A DNA stretch of 64,000 nucleotides, from contig NZ_CP078078.1 of NCBI RefSeq assembly GCF_023101205.1, positions 310,001 to 374,000 of the forward strand, given 5' to 3'. The notes under the pieces are model-generated. The model saw only the letters and a list, made by a program, of their open reading frames with translations. It searched no databases and was not told where the DNA came from. This document shows positions 17,249 to 25,844 of this stretch, piece after piece (the first letter of the stretch is position 1; each line of letters opens with the position of its first letter). A program made the translations under genes and the position numbers. Source of the stretch: Microbacterium aurugineum. Its GTDB lineage: Bacteria; Actinomycetota; Actinomycetes; Actinomycetales; Microbacteriaceae.

Positions 17249-18244
17249 ATGAGCACCCCCATCCGTCTGGGAACCCGTCGCAGCGCGCTCGCGCAGGCGC
17301 AGTCGGGCCATGTCGCGACCGCGCTCGAGAAGCTCTCCGGTCGCCCTGTCGAACTCGTCCCGATCACCAGCGAGGGCGACACGAACCGTGCCTCCCTGTC
17401 CGAGATCGGTGGCCAGGGCATCTTCGCCACGCGATTGCGCGAGGCGCTGCTCGCGGGGGAGTGCGACTTCCTCGTCCACTCGCTCAAGGACCTGCCGACG
17501 GCAGTCCCCGAGGGGCTCGTGATCGCCGCGACGCCGAAACGAGAGGATCCGCGAGACGTTGTCCTCACCCGCGACGGCGTCCCGCTCCACGAGCTGCGTT
17601 CCGGCAGCACGGTCGGCACCGGTTCTCCGCGGCGCATCGCCCAGGTCCACCGGCGCGCGCCGCGTGCGGAGGTCGTCGACATCCGGGGGAACGTGGATTC
17701 ACGTCTCGCGCGGGTCGTCTCGGGCGAGCTGGATGCCGTGATCCTCGCTGCGGCAGGGCTGTCGCGGCTCGATGCGAGGACTCCCCTCCAGCGCGAGGAG
17801 CTCGGGCTCGCCGAGTGGCCGACCGCTCCGGGGCAGGGTTCGCTCGCGGTGGAGACCCGTGCGGACGCGCCCCGGGAGCTGCTCGACGCCCTCGCCGGTC
17901 TCGATGACAGGGACACCCGGCTGGCCATCACGGTGGAGCGCGCGATCCTGCAAGGACTCGATGCGGGATGCCAGGCGCCGATGGCCGCGCACGCCGTCGT
18001 CGACGGCTCGTCGATCCGTGTCAGAACGGTGGTCTACGCGACGGACGGTGGGCGCCGGATCGGCCTCGACGTCACCGAAGACCTGAACGGGGAGTATATT
18101 CGTCGGAACGGCAGTGGCAATGGAGCGGATGCTGCCGATGGTGCAGACCCGATGCACGCAGCGCGCGAGCTCGGGTTCACTGTTGCCCGTCGGCTGCTCG
18201 ATCAAGGGGCGGCCGGCCTCGTATCCCGAGAGCAATCCTCATGA
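17249..18244 (+). CDS. hemC: Hydroxymethylbilane synthase (porphobilinogen deaminase)
   Basis: 331 aa cytoplasmic enzyme polymerising four porphobilinogens into hydroxymethylbilane. The N-terminus IRLGTRRSALAQAQSGHVATAL and the catalytic region HSLKDLPTAVPEG, with the conserved Asp, are typical. GSGSPRR appears here as GTGSPRRIAQ. The dipyrromethane cofactor attaches to C241 in LDAGCQAPMAAHA. The stop overlaps hemD by 4 nt (ATGA), indicating translational coupling. Confidence 0.96.
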   Translation: MSTPIRLGTRRSALAQAQSGHVATALEKLSGRPVELVPITSEGDTNRASLSEIGGQGIFATRLREALLAGECDFLVHSLKDLPTAVPEGLVIAATPKREDPRDVVLTRDGVPLHELRSGSTVGTGSPRRIAQVHRRAPRAEVVDIRGNVDSRLARVVSGELDAVILAAAGLSRLDARTPLQREELGLAEWPTAPGQGSLAVETRADAPRELLDALAGLDDRDTRLAITVERAILQGLDAGCQAPMAAHAVVDGSSIRVRTVVYATDGGRRIGLDVTEDLNGEYIRRNGSGNGADAADGADPMHAARELGFTVARRLLDQGAAGLVSREQSS

Positions 18245-19041
18245 CCACTTCCGAAGAAATCAAGCAGGACCGACCGCTGGACGGCTGGCGCATTCTGGTG
18301 CCCCGTGGCGGGCCGTGGGGCGACAGCGTCGCCGCGAGCCTTCGGGCGCTGGGCGCCGTCCCCGTCGTGGCGCCGCTGATCAACTTCGCCCCGACCACCG
18401 ACCAGGCGACGCTCGACACCGCGCTCGCGCAGCTCGCCGCCGGAGAGTTCGACTGGCTCACGATCACCAGTGCGACGACCGTGGACGTCCTCTTCGCCCA
18501 TCGGGCGATCGTGCCGCGATCGACCAAGATCGCCGCGGTCGGTGAGACGACGGCCGCTGCTCTGCAGGCCGTCGGCTACGAGGTCGCGCTCGTCCCCGAG
18601 CAGGACAACTCCGCCGAGGGGATGGCGCGGCAGCTCATCGGACTCGAGAAGGAACCGCGCCGCATCCTCGCCCTGCGCAGCGAGATCGCCAAGCCGGTGC
18701 TCAGCCGTCTGCTCTCCGAGGCGGGGCACGATGTCCACGGTGTCGTCGCGTACCGGACGGTCGGCGTCCCGGTGACGGAGCGCATCCGCCGCGATGTCGA
18801 GAACGGCCGCATCAACGCGATCCTCGTCACCAGCGGCTCGGTCGCCCAGCAGGTGCGCGAGCAGTTCCCGGAGATCCCGGATGAGACGCTGCTCGCCGCG
18901 ATCGGCCCACGGACGGCGAGGGATGCCCAGCTCGCAGGACTGCCCGTGTCGGTGGTCGCCGACCGGCAGACGATCGACGCACTGATCGACGCCGTCTCGC
19001 ACTTCACCCTTCCGCACGCGGCCGACGAGTTCGCACCGTGA
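18241..19041 (+). CDS. hemD: Uroporphyrinogen-III synthase
   Basis: 266 aa two-domain enzyme that cyclises hydroxymethylbilane with inversion of ring D. HemD sequences diverge strongly; the recognisable parts are [72 protein letters not shown] and [16 protein letters not shown]. Position between hemC and hemB supports the call. Both its ends overlap neighbours by 4 nt. Confidence 0.93.
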   Translation: MTTSEEIKQDRPLDGWRILVPRGGPWGDSVAASLRALGAVPVVAPLINFAPTTDQATLDTALAQLAAGEFDWLTITSATTVDVLFAHRAIVPRSTKIAAVGETTAAALQAVGYEVALVPEQDNSAEGMARQLIGLEKEPRRILALRSEIAKPVLSRLLSEAGHDVHGVVAYRTVGVPVTERIRRDVENGRINAILVTSGSVAQQVREQFPEIPDETLLAAIGPRTARDAQLAGLPVSVVADRQTIDALIDAVSHFTLPHAADEFAP

Positions 19042-20015
19042 GCTACCCCGATGTTCGCCTGAGGCGGTTGCGCCGGTCTCGGGCCGTGCGCGACCTCGTG
19101 CGCGAGACCTCGCTGGAGCCGCGGCAGCTCGTGCTCCCGCTGTTCGTCCGCGAAGGACTCACCGAACCGGTGCAGATCGGCTCGATGCCCGGTGTCGCGC
19201 AGCACTCGATCGATTCCTTGCGCGCGGCGGCGGTGGAGGCGGCGGAAGCGGGTGTCGGTGGTGTGATGCTCTTCGGCGTCCCGGAGGTCCGCGACGCCCG
19301 CGGCTCCGGTGCCGACGACCCGCACGGCATCCTCAACCTCGCCACGGCGGCGCTCGCGGCCGAGGTCGGCGACGCACTCGTGGTCCAGACCGACCTCTGC
19401 CTCGACGAGTTCACCGACCACGGTCACTGCGGCGTGCTCGCGGCCGACGGCTCGGTCGACAACGACGCGACGCTGGAGCGGTACACCTCGATGGCGCTCG
19501 CACAGGCGCGGGCCGGGTCGCAGCTCCTCGGGCTCTCCGGCATGATGGACGGCCAGGTCGCGGTGATCCGCGCTGCCCTGGATGCCGAGGGCTTCACCGA
19601 CACGCTTCTCCTCGCCTACGCCGCGAAGTACGCGAGCGCCTTCTACGGACCGTTCCGTGAGGCTGTCGACTCGCAGCTGAAGGGTGACCGGCGCACGTAC
19701 CAGCTCGACCCCGGCAACCGCCGCGAGGGCGTGCGTGAGGCCGTCGTCGATGAGGCCGAGGGCGCCGACATCGTGATGGTCAAGCCGGCGATGGCGTTCC
19801 TCGACGTGCTGCGGGAGGTGCGCGACACCGTGAGCGTTCCGGTGTGGGCGTACCAGGTCTCCGGCGAGTACGCGATGATCGAGGCCGCCGGCGCGAACGG
19901 CTGGATCGACCGGCGGGCCGCCGTGCTCGAATCCCTGCTCTCGATCCGACGGGCGGGCGCGGATGCGGTGCTGACCTATTGGGCGACCGAGGCTGCGGGC
20001 TGGCTGCGCGACTGA
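19038..20015 (+). CDS. hemB: Porphobilinogen synthase (delta-aminolevulinic acid dehydratase)
   Basis: 325 aa TIM-barrel enzyme condensing two 5-aminolevulinate molecules. The two catalytic lysines are K197 ([14 protein letters not shown]) and K249 ([11 protein letters not shown]). The metal loop [15 protein letters not shown] holds C121, D123 and C131, so the three-cysteine zinc site has one Cys replaced by Asp, a mixed ligand set. The GTG start overlaps the hemD stop by 4 nt. Confidence 0.96.
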   Translation: MSYPDVRLRRLRRSRAVRDLVRETSLEPRQLVLPLFVREGLTEPVQIGSMPGVAQHSIDSLRAAAVEAAEAGVGGVMLFGVPEVRDARGSGADDPHGILNLATAALAAEVGDALVVQTDLCLDEFTDHGHCGVLAADGSVDNDATLERYTSMALAQARAGSQLLGLSGMMDGQVAVIRAALDAEGFTDTLLLAYAAKYASAFYGPFREAVDSQLKGDRRTYQLDPGNRREGVREAVVDEAEGADIVMVKPAMAFLDVLREVRDTVSVPVWAYQVSGEYAMIEAAGANGWIDRRAAVLESLLSIRRAGADAVLTYWATEAAGWLRD

Positions 20016-20041
20016 CGTCTTCGGAGCCCGTGCACGACGGT

Positions 20042-20090
20042 TAGCCTGGAAGGGATGCCGGGACGGCTCCGTGCATCGCAAGGAGCTTTC
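20042..20090 (+). promoter_or_regulatory. hemL promoter with possible second, leaderless start
   Basis: TAGCCT (20042-20047) is a -10 box. An in-frame ATG at 20055 lies at leaderless distance (-13 to -8) from it. Translation from 20055 would add 12 residues to HemL. The downstream ATG 20091 has AAGGAG 5 nt upstream and gives the canonical N-terminus. Both starts could be used. Confidence 0.5.
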
Positions 20091-21413
20091 ATGACCGACC
20101 GCAATGACGACCTGTTCTCCGCTGCCAGGGCGGTGATCCCCGGCGGCGTGAACTCGCCGGTGCGCGCCTACGGTTCGGTCGGGGGGACACCGCGTTTCCT
20201 GGCGTCGGCCACGGGCGCCACGGTGACGGATGCGGCGGGGCGCGAGTACGTCGACCTGGTGGCCTCGTGGGGGCCCGCGCTCCTCGGACACGCGCACCCG
20301 GAAGTCGTCGCGGCGGTGCAGGAGGCCGCGACCCGCGGACTGTCGTTCGGTGCTCCGACCGAGGGCGAGGTGGAACTCGCGGCGTTGATCGCCGACCGGG
20401 TCCGCTTCGGTGAGATCCGCCCGATCGAGCGCGTTCGACTGGTGTCCACCGGGACCGAGGCCACGATGACAGCGATCCGTCTCGCGCGCGGAGCCACCGG
20501 CCGCGACTTGCTCGTGAAGTTCGCCGGGCACTATCACGGCCACTCGGACGGTCTTCTCGCAGAAGCGGGTTCCGGTGTCGCGACCCTGGCGCTCCCCGGA
20601 TCGGCAGGGGTACCGGCTCCCATCGCTGCGCAGACGCTCGTGATCGGGTACAACGACCCCGAGGCGCTGGCCGCGGTGTTCGCCGAGCACGGACAGCGGA
20701 TCGCGGCCGTGATCGTCGAGGCGTCGGCCGCGAACATGGGCGTCGTCCCGCCGTTGCCGGGATTCAACCGTCTGATCGCCGAGACCGCGCACGCGCACGG
20801 TGCGCTGATGATCCTCGACGAGGTGCTCACCGGGTTCCGCGTGCACCCCGCAGGCTTCTGGGGACTGCAGGCCTCGGAGGGCGAGGACTACCTGCCCGAC
20901 ATCGTCACCTTCGGCAAGGTCGTCGGCGGGGGGATGCCGCTGGCCGCGCTCGGTGGGCGGGCCGAGGTCATGGACCTGCTGGCTCCCTTGGGGCCGGTGT
21001 ATCAGGCGGGGACGCTCTCGGGGAATCCGCTGTCGGTCGCGGCGGGCCTCGCGACGTTGCGGCTCGCGACGCCCGAGGTCTATGCAACCATCGATGCCGC
21101 CTCCGCTCGGCTCTCCGCGGCGCTGGACGCCGCGCTCACATCTGCCGGGGTCACTCACGCGGTCGCGCGGGCGGGCAACCTGTTCAGCGCCTCGTTCCGC
21201 GCTTCCGTGCCGCGGAACTACGCCGAGGCCCAGGCGCAGGAGTCGTTCCGCTATGCGCCGTTCTTCCACACGCTGCGGGAGCAGGGCGTGGCCCTGCCGC
21301 CGAGTGTCTTCGAGGCCTGGTTCCTGACCGCCGCGCACGGCGACGAGGAGCTCGGGCTCATCGAAGCGGCGCTGCCGGCTGCCGCGGAGGCCGCGGCGGC
21401 GGCTCGCCCGTAG
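20091..21413 (+). CDS. hemL: Glutamate-1-semialdehyde 2,1-aminomutase
   Basis: 440 aa PLP enzyme converting glutamate-1-semialdehyde to 5-aminolevulinate; with HemA it supplies the heme pathway. The N-terminus [24 protein letters not shown] is diagnostic. The PLP lysine is K276 in [18 protein letters not shown], and the cofactor-binding [11 protein letters not shown] and DEVLTGFRV are present. ATG 20091 was chosen for its AAGGAG ribosome site; an in-frame ATG at 20055 remains possible. It lies 75 nt after hemB with its own promoter. Confidence 0.96.
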   Translation: MTDRNDDLFSAARAVIPGGVNSPVRAYGSVGGTPRFLASATGATVTDAAGREYVDLVASWGPALLGHAHPEVVAAVQEAATRGLSFGAPTEGEVELAALIADRVRFGEIRPIERVRLVSTGTEATMTAIRLARGATGRDLLVKFAGHYHGHSDGLLAEAGSGVATLALPGSAGVPAPIAAQTLVIGYNDPEALAAVFAEHGQRIAAVIVEASAANMGVVPPLPGFNRLIAETAHAHGALMILDEVLTGFRVHPAGFWGLQASEGEDYLPDIVTFGKVVGGGMPLAALGGRAEVMDLLAPLGPVYQAGTLSGNPLSVAAGLATLRLATPEVYATIDAASARLSAALDAALTSAGVTHAVARAGNLFSASFRASVPRNYAEAQAQESFRYAPFFHTLREQGVALPPSVFEAWFLTAAHGDEELGLIEAALPAAAEAAAAARP

Positions 21414-21508
21414 TGTGCCGGGGAATGGCGTGACCCCACAAGGGATCGTTGCGTTCCTGTGAGCAACTTCCAGACAACTGGCAGGGCGGCGCTGGCAGAC
21501 TAAGTGTC

Positions 21509-21958
21509 ATGGTGACGTTGCTGCTGGACCAGACGCAACTCGAAGTCGTGCTCTCGCCGCTGGAACGAGCCGCGACATTCCACCGCGAGAACCTCCGGAT
21601 CGTGCGCGACACCATCACCAAGGTCCAGCTGACCGACGACGCGTGGACCTGGCTGCGAGGGGTGCCGAATCCCGGCACGCACATCCCCGGCGTCCTGGCC
21701 GCGGGAAGCTGGAAGGCCGCGGGCAGCCTCGACTTCGTGCTCATCCGCCGCCGTCGCCCGAGCGTCGTCATCGACCTCGAGGGCGACGATCAGTACCGCC
21801 GCCTGATCCTCACGACCCGGCACGGCCTCGCGCTCACGCAGGCGCTCCGACTCGACGTGTCCTCGGAGCCCGCGAACGTCGAGGAGATCGTCGCCACGGC
21901 GCCGACCCCCGTGACGAAGGGGAGCCGCCGACCGGTCATCCGCCCCCGGCCCGCCTGA
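21509..21958 (+). CDS. Uncharacterised protein with probable PH-like beta-fold
   Basis: 149 aa. The alternation of strands (TKVQLTDDAWTWLRGVPNPGTHIPGVLAAGSWKAAG, then LDFVLIRRRRPSVVIDLEG and DQYRRLILTTRHGLALTQALR) resembles bacterial PH-like proteins seen in Microbacteriaceae as hypothetical proteins. No signal peptide or membrane helix. CAGACT at -13 to -8 of ATG 21509 suggests leaderless translation. It follows hemL by about 95 nt, and a terminator follows it. No function can be assigned. Confidence 0.6.
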   Translation: MVTLLLDQTQLEVVLSPLERAATFHRENLRIVRDTITKVQLTDDAWTWLRGVPNPGTHIPGVLAAGSWKAAGSLDFVLIRRRRPSVVIDLEGDDQYRRLILTTRHGLALTQALRLDVSSEPANVEEIVATAPTPVTKGSRRPVIRPRPA

Positions 21959-21999
21959 GCACAGGGCGACCGACGCGCGAATCCGCGCCCCACGACAGG

Positions 22000-22036
22000 G
22001 AACGCCCTCCGCAGCCGTCAGGCTGGGAGGGCGTTC
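22000..22036. terminator. Bidirectional hairpin terminator
   Basis: Arms GAACGCCCTCC (22000-22010) and GGAGGGCGTTC (22026-22036) pair perfectly. The stem continues with CAGCC/GGCTG after a one-base bulge (G22011) around a gtca loop, giving 16 bp in all. It lies between the converging PH-like and ABC-ATPase genes, with a short T-rich TTCTGCTGC after it on the plus strand. Confidence 0.85.
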
Positions 22037-22055
22037 TGCTGCATGAGCGGGCGGG

Positions 22056-24077
22056 TCACCCGTGGTGGGTCTCGCCGTGATGGTTCTGGCCGTCGTGGTT
22101 CTCGCCGTCGTGATCCTGGCCGTCGGTGGCCTCGGCGTCGCCGGATTCCTCGAGGCTCGATTCCTCGGACTCGGACTCGGACTCGGCCAGCGGAACGGTG
22201 TCGATCACGCCGGTGGAGGCGACGCTCCAGTGGGCACCGTCCTGGACGGGGGCGTCGTCGGTGGCCTCGGCGTCCTGCCCCAGCGGGTAGTCCTTCGGCT
22301 CGTCCTCGTAGTACGCGCGTGCGGCCGCGGCGAGCATCGAGCTGACGGCTGCCGACCGCGGATCGGCGTCCTCCTCGGTCTCGGCAGTGTCCTCGCCGCC
22401 GTCGACGTCCGCGGCGGTGTCGAGGTCGGCGAAGATCTCGACACCGGCGGGGGCATCATCCTCCGCTGCGTCGTCCTCGTGGGCGTCGGCGCCGTCCGTG
22501 CTGACGATCTGCTCGTCTCCGGCGGTGTCGTCTCCGGCGGTGTCGTCTCCGGCGGTGTCGTCTCCGGCGGTGTCGTCCGCGACGGTGTCGTCTGTGGCGG
22601 TGCCGTCGTGCTCAGAGGTCTGTGCGGGAGTGTCCGTCTCGGGGTCGTCACTCGTCGTGAAGACCTCGGCGACGTCGTGCCGCGGCGATTCCCGGTCAGC
22701 CGTGGCCGCGGGGGAGGCGACGGGGGCTGCCGCGCCGAACAGGATCTCGTCGAATGACCGCGCCGGGGGCTCCTCGGCCTGGTCGGTCTCGTCGTCCCGG
22801 CTCGTGTCGCCGTGGTCCTCGTCGCCGTGACGATCTTCGGGGTCTTCGTGGGGGAGCGGTTCGTCCGCCTCGTATCCGGGTGCAGCGACGGGAGCGGCAT
22901 CCACCGGCGTCTCGTCGTCCGCCTCGGGGGTGAACAGCTCGGAGACGCCATCGTTCGAATCCTCGTCGGCGGTCGCCGACGCGGAAGCCGCTGCGGCCAG
23001 GTCATCACCAACGGCTTCACCGGCGGGTGCGGCGGCGGCCTCGGCGGCCCAGGCCGCGGCGGCGGCTACCGGGATGGCGACCGTGGACTCGGCGTCAGCG
23101 GCGTCGGTGGCAGCGGCGTCGGGCGTGGCGGCGAGCACCGGCGCGTCGAGCGGCGGCGTGTTCGTGTCTGCGCGGGGCGCGAGTCGGCCGCCGCGCATGA
23201 GGTCGATGAAGACGTCTTCCAGGGTCGGGCCGCGCTGCACGAGCGTGCTCAGGGCGATTCCGGCCTCCGCGGCGACAGCTCCGACGGTCCCGGCGTCGCC
23301 GCCGCGCACGGTCAGGCCGGAGCGCAGGACCTCGATGTCGAATCCTGCCGCGTCGAGCGCGACACGAAGCGCACCACGATCCGCGGCATCCACGATGACG
23401 GAGCCGCCTTGCGGGTCGGCGAGCGTCTCGATACCGCTCGCCAGCACCAACCGGCCCTTCGAGAGGACCAGGACGTTGTCGGCGACCTGCTCCACCTCGC
23501 TGAGGACGTGCGAGGACACGAGTACCGTGCGTCCTTCGTCGGCGAGGCGGCGCATCAGCAGGCGCATCCAGCGGATGCCCTCGGGGTCGAGCCCGTTGGC
23601 CGGCTCGTCGAAGACGAGCGCACCCGGGTCGCCGAGAAGGGCGTGCGCGACGCTCAGCCTCTGACGCATGCCGAGCGAGAAGCCGCCGATCCGGGAGTCG
23701 CCTTCGGAGTCCAAGCCGACGAGGGACAGAACCTCTCCGACGCGGGCCAGCGGGATGCCGTTCGCCTTGGCGGCGATCGTCAGCTGACGTTCGGCGGTGC
23801 GCCGAGGGCGATAGACGGTCTCTTCCAGGACGGCACCGATGGTGCGCAGCGGCTGGCGGAGCTCCGCGTAGGCCGTCCCGCCGATCGTGGCCGTTCCGGA
23901 GGTGGCGCGCACCTGACCGAGGAGGATTCGCAGGGTGGTGGTCTTGCCGGCTCCGTTCGGGCCGAGGAAGGCGGTGACGGCGCCGGGCTCGACGCGCGCG
24001 GAGAAGTCCGAGACGGCGGTCACCTCATTGAAGCGCTTCGTCACGTGCGTGAACTCCAGCACCTGTCCTTCAGGCAT
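22056..24077 (-). CDS. ABC transporter ATPase with long acidic, histidine-ended tail
   Basis: 673 aa, more than twice the normal length. Residues 1-300 are a canonical CcmA-type ATPase: Walker A GPNGAGKTT (39-47), signature FSLGMRQR, Walker B ALVFDEPANGLDP, and H-loop VSSHVLSE. From about residue 305 the protein is a low-complexity tail of some 370 residues, rich in Asp, Glu and Ala. It holds four to six repeats of DDTAG (about 493-520) and ends in a cluster of alternating His, Asp, Gly and Asn with nine His in the last 22 residues. The tail could bind divalent metals or act as a disordered spacer. No permease gene is adjacent. A GAGAGG ribosome site precedes the ATG. Confidence 0.85.
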   Translation of the reverse strand: MPEGQVLEFTHVTKRFNEVTAVSDFSARVEPGAVTAFLGPNGAGKTTTLRILLGQVRATSGTATIGGTAYAELRQPLRTIGAVLEETVYRPRRTAERQLTIAAKANGIPLARVGEVLSLVGLDSEGDSRIGGFSLGMRQRLSVAHALLGDPGALVFDEPANGLDPEGIRWMRLLMRRLADEGRTVLVSSHVLSEVEQVADNVLVLSKGRLVLASGIETLADPQGGSVIVDAADRGALRVALDAAGFDIEVLRSGLTVRGGDAGTVGAVAAEAGIALSTLVQRGPTLEDVFIDLMRGGRLAPRADTNTPPLDAPVLAATPDAAATDAADAESTVAIPVAAAAAWAAEAAAAPAGEAVGDDLAAAASASATADEDSNDGVSELFTPEADDETPVDAAPVAAPGYEADEPLPHEDPEDRHGDEDHGDTSRDDETDQAEEPPARSFDEILFGAAAPVASPAATADRESPRHDVAEVFTTSDDPETDTPAQTSEHDGTATDDTVADDTAGDDTAGDDTAGDDTAGDEQIVSTDGADAHEDDAAEDDAPAGVEIFADLDTAADVDGGEDTAETEEDADPRSAAVSSMLAAAARAYYEDEPKDYPLGQDAEATDDAPVQDGAHWSVASTGVIDTVPLAESESESEESSLEESGDAEATDGQDHDGENHDGQNHHGETHHG
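22513..22602. repeat. In-frame 15-bp tandem repeat encoding (DDTAG)n
   Basis: Four perfect copies of TCGTCTCCGGCGGTG (22513-22572) are followed by two degenerate copies (to 22602). The unit is five codons long, so copy-number changes would keep the ABC ATPase frame open and only alter the length of its acidic tail. Confidence 0.85.
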
Positions 24078-24189
24078 CCGTGACCTCTCGTCGCAGTGAA
24101 CAGTTCCTCCCTATCCTGCCGGAAAAGCCTGTCGGATCCCGCATTTCGCGCGGATTCTCCGCCCTCGGCGAAGCGGTAACCTGGCACGC

Positions 24190-25251
24190 GTGACCGAATC
24201 CCAGGCTGCATCCCGTGTCCTCATCCGCACCGAAGGAGCACTCGGGCGGCTCACCCTCAATCGTCCGGAGGCGATCAACGCGCTCGACGAGGGGATGATC
24301 GAGACGCTCACCGAGGCGCTCGACGCCTGGCGCGACGACACCGACGTGCAGATCGTGCTGATCGACGGGGCGGGGGAACGCGGCATGTGCGCCGGCGGAG
24401 ACGTGCGTGCGCTGCACGCGCAGATCGTCGCCGGGGAGTCCGAGCGCACCGCCGAGTTCTTCCGCGCGGAGTATGCGTTGAACGCGATGATCGCGGAGTA
24501 TCCGAAGCCGGTCGTGGCGTTCGCCGACGGCATCACGATGGGCGGGGGGATCGGCCTGGCTGGTCATGCGGCGATCCGCATCGTCACGGAGCGCTCGAAG
24601 CTGGCGATGCCCGAGACCCGGATCGGGTTCACGCCCGATGTCGGCGGCACCTGGCTGCTCGGACGAGCGCCCGGCCGATTCGGGGAGTATTTCGGGCTGA
24701 CCGGCGCGACGATGAGCGGAGCGGATGCCGTCTACCTGGGGTTCGCCGACCACTTCGTGCCGTCTGATCGTCTGGACGCGCTGCGGGAGGCCCTGGCGTT
24801 CCGTGCGGATCCGACCGGCCCGAGCGAGATCGTCCTGCTCTTCGACGAGACGCCGGAGCCCACGCAGCTGCCCGCATCGAAGGCGTGGGTCGACGAAGCG
24901 TTCTCGGCCGCGACCGTGAGCGAGATCATCGACCGCCTGCAGGCGCAGGGCACCGCGGAGGCCGCCGCCACGGCTGAGCTCTTGGCGGGCCTCGCCCCCA
25001 CCGGCCTCACGGTCACGCTCGATGCCGTGCGCGAAGCGCGCGAGCTCCCGGGGTTGCGGGCTGCCCTCGAGGGCGAGTACCGGCGGGTGCTGTGGTTCGT
25101 CAACGAGCACCCGGACCTCGTCGAGGGTATCCGCGCGCAGCTCGTCGACAAGGACCGCAACCCGAAGTGGGACCCGCCGACGCTGGCCGAGCTCGCCCCG
25201 GATGCGGGTGCCCCGGCGCGGGCGTACGTGCCCCGGCCGCCGCTGTTCTGA
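24190..25251 (+). CDS. Enoyl-CoA hydratase/isomerase family protein, 3-hydroxyisobutyryl-CoA hydrolase type
   Basis: 353 aa crotonase-fold enzyme. The oxyanion-hole parts are MCAGGDVRALHAQI and FADGITMGGGIGLAGHAAIRIVTERSKLAMPETRIGFTPDVGGTWLLGR. The MPET-IGF-PDVGG block and the extended C-terminal domain (LWFVNEHPDLVEGIRAQLVDKDRNPKWDP) distinguish hydroxyisobutyryl-CoA hydrolases (valine breakdown) from simple hydratases. GTG 24190 has TAACCT at -13 to -8, so the mRNA is probably leaderless. It is a single gene convergent with the GntR operon. Confidence 0.88.
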   Translation: MTESQAASRVLIRTEGALGRLTLNRPEAINALDEGMIETLTEALDAWRDDTDVQIVLIDGAGERGMCAGGDVRALHAQIVAGESERTAEFFRAEYALNAMIAEYPKPVVAFADGITMGGGIGLAGHAAIRIVTERSKLAMPETRIGFTPDVGGTWLLGRAPGRFGEYFGLTGATMSGADAVYLGFADHFVPSDRLDALREALAFRADPTGPSEIVLLFDETPEPTQLPASKAWVDEAFSAATVSEIIDRLQAQGTAEAAATAELLAGLAPTGLTVTLDAVREARELPGLRAALEGEYRRVLWFVNEHPDLVEGIRAQLVDKDRNPKWDPPTLAELAPDAGAPARAYVPRPPLF

Positions 25252-25274
25252 CGCTGCGCGGTGTGCGGGGCCGC

Positions 25275-25353
25275 CGGGAGCGTGCCCGCGTGCGGTGCAC
25301 ACCCGTCGGGAGCGTGCCCGCGTGCGGTGCACACCCGTCGGGAGTGTGCCCGC
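25275..25353. repeat. 32-bp tandem repeat, about 2.5 copies
   Basis: Two perfect 32-nt units (25275-25306 and 25307-25338), each beginning CGGGAGCGTGCCCGCG and ending GCACACCCGT, are followed by a partial third unit (25339-25353). They lie between the converging hydrolase and GntR genes and contain the palindrome GTGCAC. Confidence 0.85.
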
Positions 25354-25413
25354 TTGTCGGACGGTTTCGGCCGTTTCCAGTCGGTTCGGCCCAGAACTCC
25401 CGACAGGCGGGCA
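25347..25413. terminator. Long-loop inverted repeat in convergent gap
   Basis: TGCCCGCTTGTCGG (25347-25360) pairs with CCGACAGGCGGGCA (25400-25413) with one mismatch, across a 39-nt loop. A second copy, CCCGACAGGTGGGC, follows at about 25421-25434. The 203-nt gap 25252-25454 therefore consists mainly of repeats; I see no gene in it. A terminator role is possible but the loop is long. Confidence 0.5.
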
Positions 25414-25454
25414 GGGAGTCCCCGACAGGTGGGCCGGGCCGGAGCGGGATCGGG

Positions 25455-25844
25455 CTACTCCCCGGCGTCCTCTGGCGTCGTCCGCGACTGCCAGATCGTC
25501 CGCAGCACATCGACGATGTCGTCGAGCTCGGCGCCGAGGGGGTCGGCCTCGTCGACCAGGTCGCGGAGGCGGCGGATCACTGAGGCCGGGAGGACCCCGG
25601 CCGACTCGGAGACACGCGTGCCGGCGGCGGTCCGCGAAATCACCAGTCCGTCCGCCTCGAGCATCTTGTAGGCGCGTGCGGCGGTGCCGGGAGCGACGCC
25701 CAGATCGCTCGCCGTCTGGCGGACGGTCGGCAGTCGTTCGCCGGCACCGAGCTGGCCCGAGACGATGAGGCCGCGCAACTGCCGGTAGATGTCGAGCGCA
25801 GGATTGGTCTCATCTGCCGCCGAGAGCTTCGGATTCGGGCTCAT
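25455..25844 (-). CDS. GntR-family regulator, YtrA subfamily
   Basis: 129 aa, too short for an effector-binding domain. The winged helix is IYRQLRGLIVSGQLGAGERLPTVRQTASDLGVAPGTAARAYKMLEADGLVISRTAAGTRV, followed by a short helical dimerisation region. This size and opening (NPALDIYRQL) fit YtrA-type regulators, which usually control an adjacent transporter operon. The ATG overlaps the stop of the upstream membrane-protein gene by 1 nt (TGATG). The inverted repeat at 26945-26966 upstream of that gene is the probable operator. Confidence 0.88.
   Translation of the reverse strand: MSPNPKLSAADETNPALDIYRQLRGLIVSGQLGAGERLPTVRQTASDLGVAPGTAARAYKMLEADGLVISRTAAGTRVSESAGVLPASVIRRLRDLVDEADPLGAELDDIVDVLRTIWQSRTTPEDAGE

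Noticed and set aside
18576..21338. 920-codon open frame on the minus strand across hemD, hemB and hemL
   Set aside because: It is a shadow of strongly supported plus-strand heme genes. High-GC third positions keep antisense frames open, and its translation is Arg/His/Gly-rich with no domain.
22513..22602. CRISPR-like array
   Set aside because: The 15-bp units are contiguous without spacers and lie in frame inside the ABC ATPase gene; this is a protein repeat.
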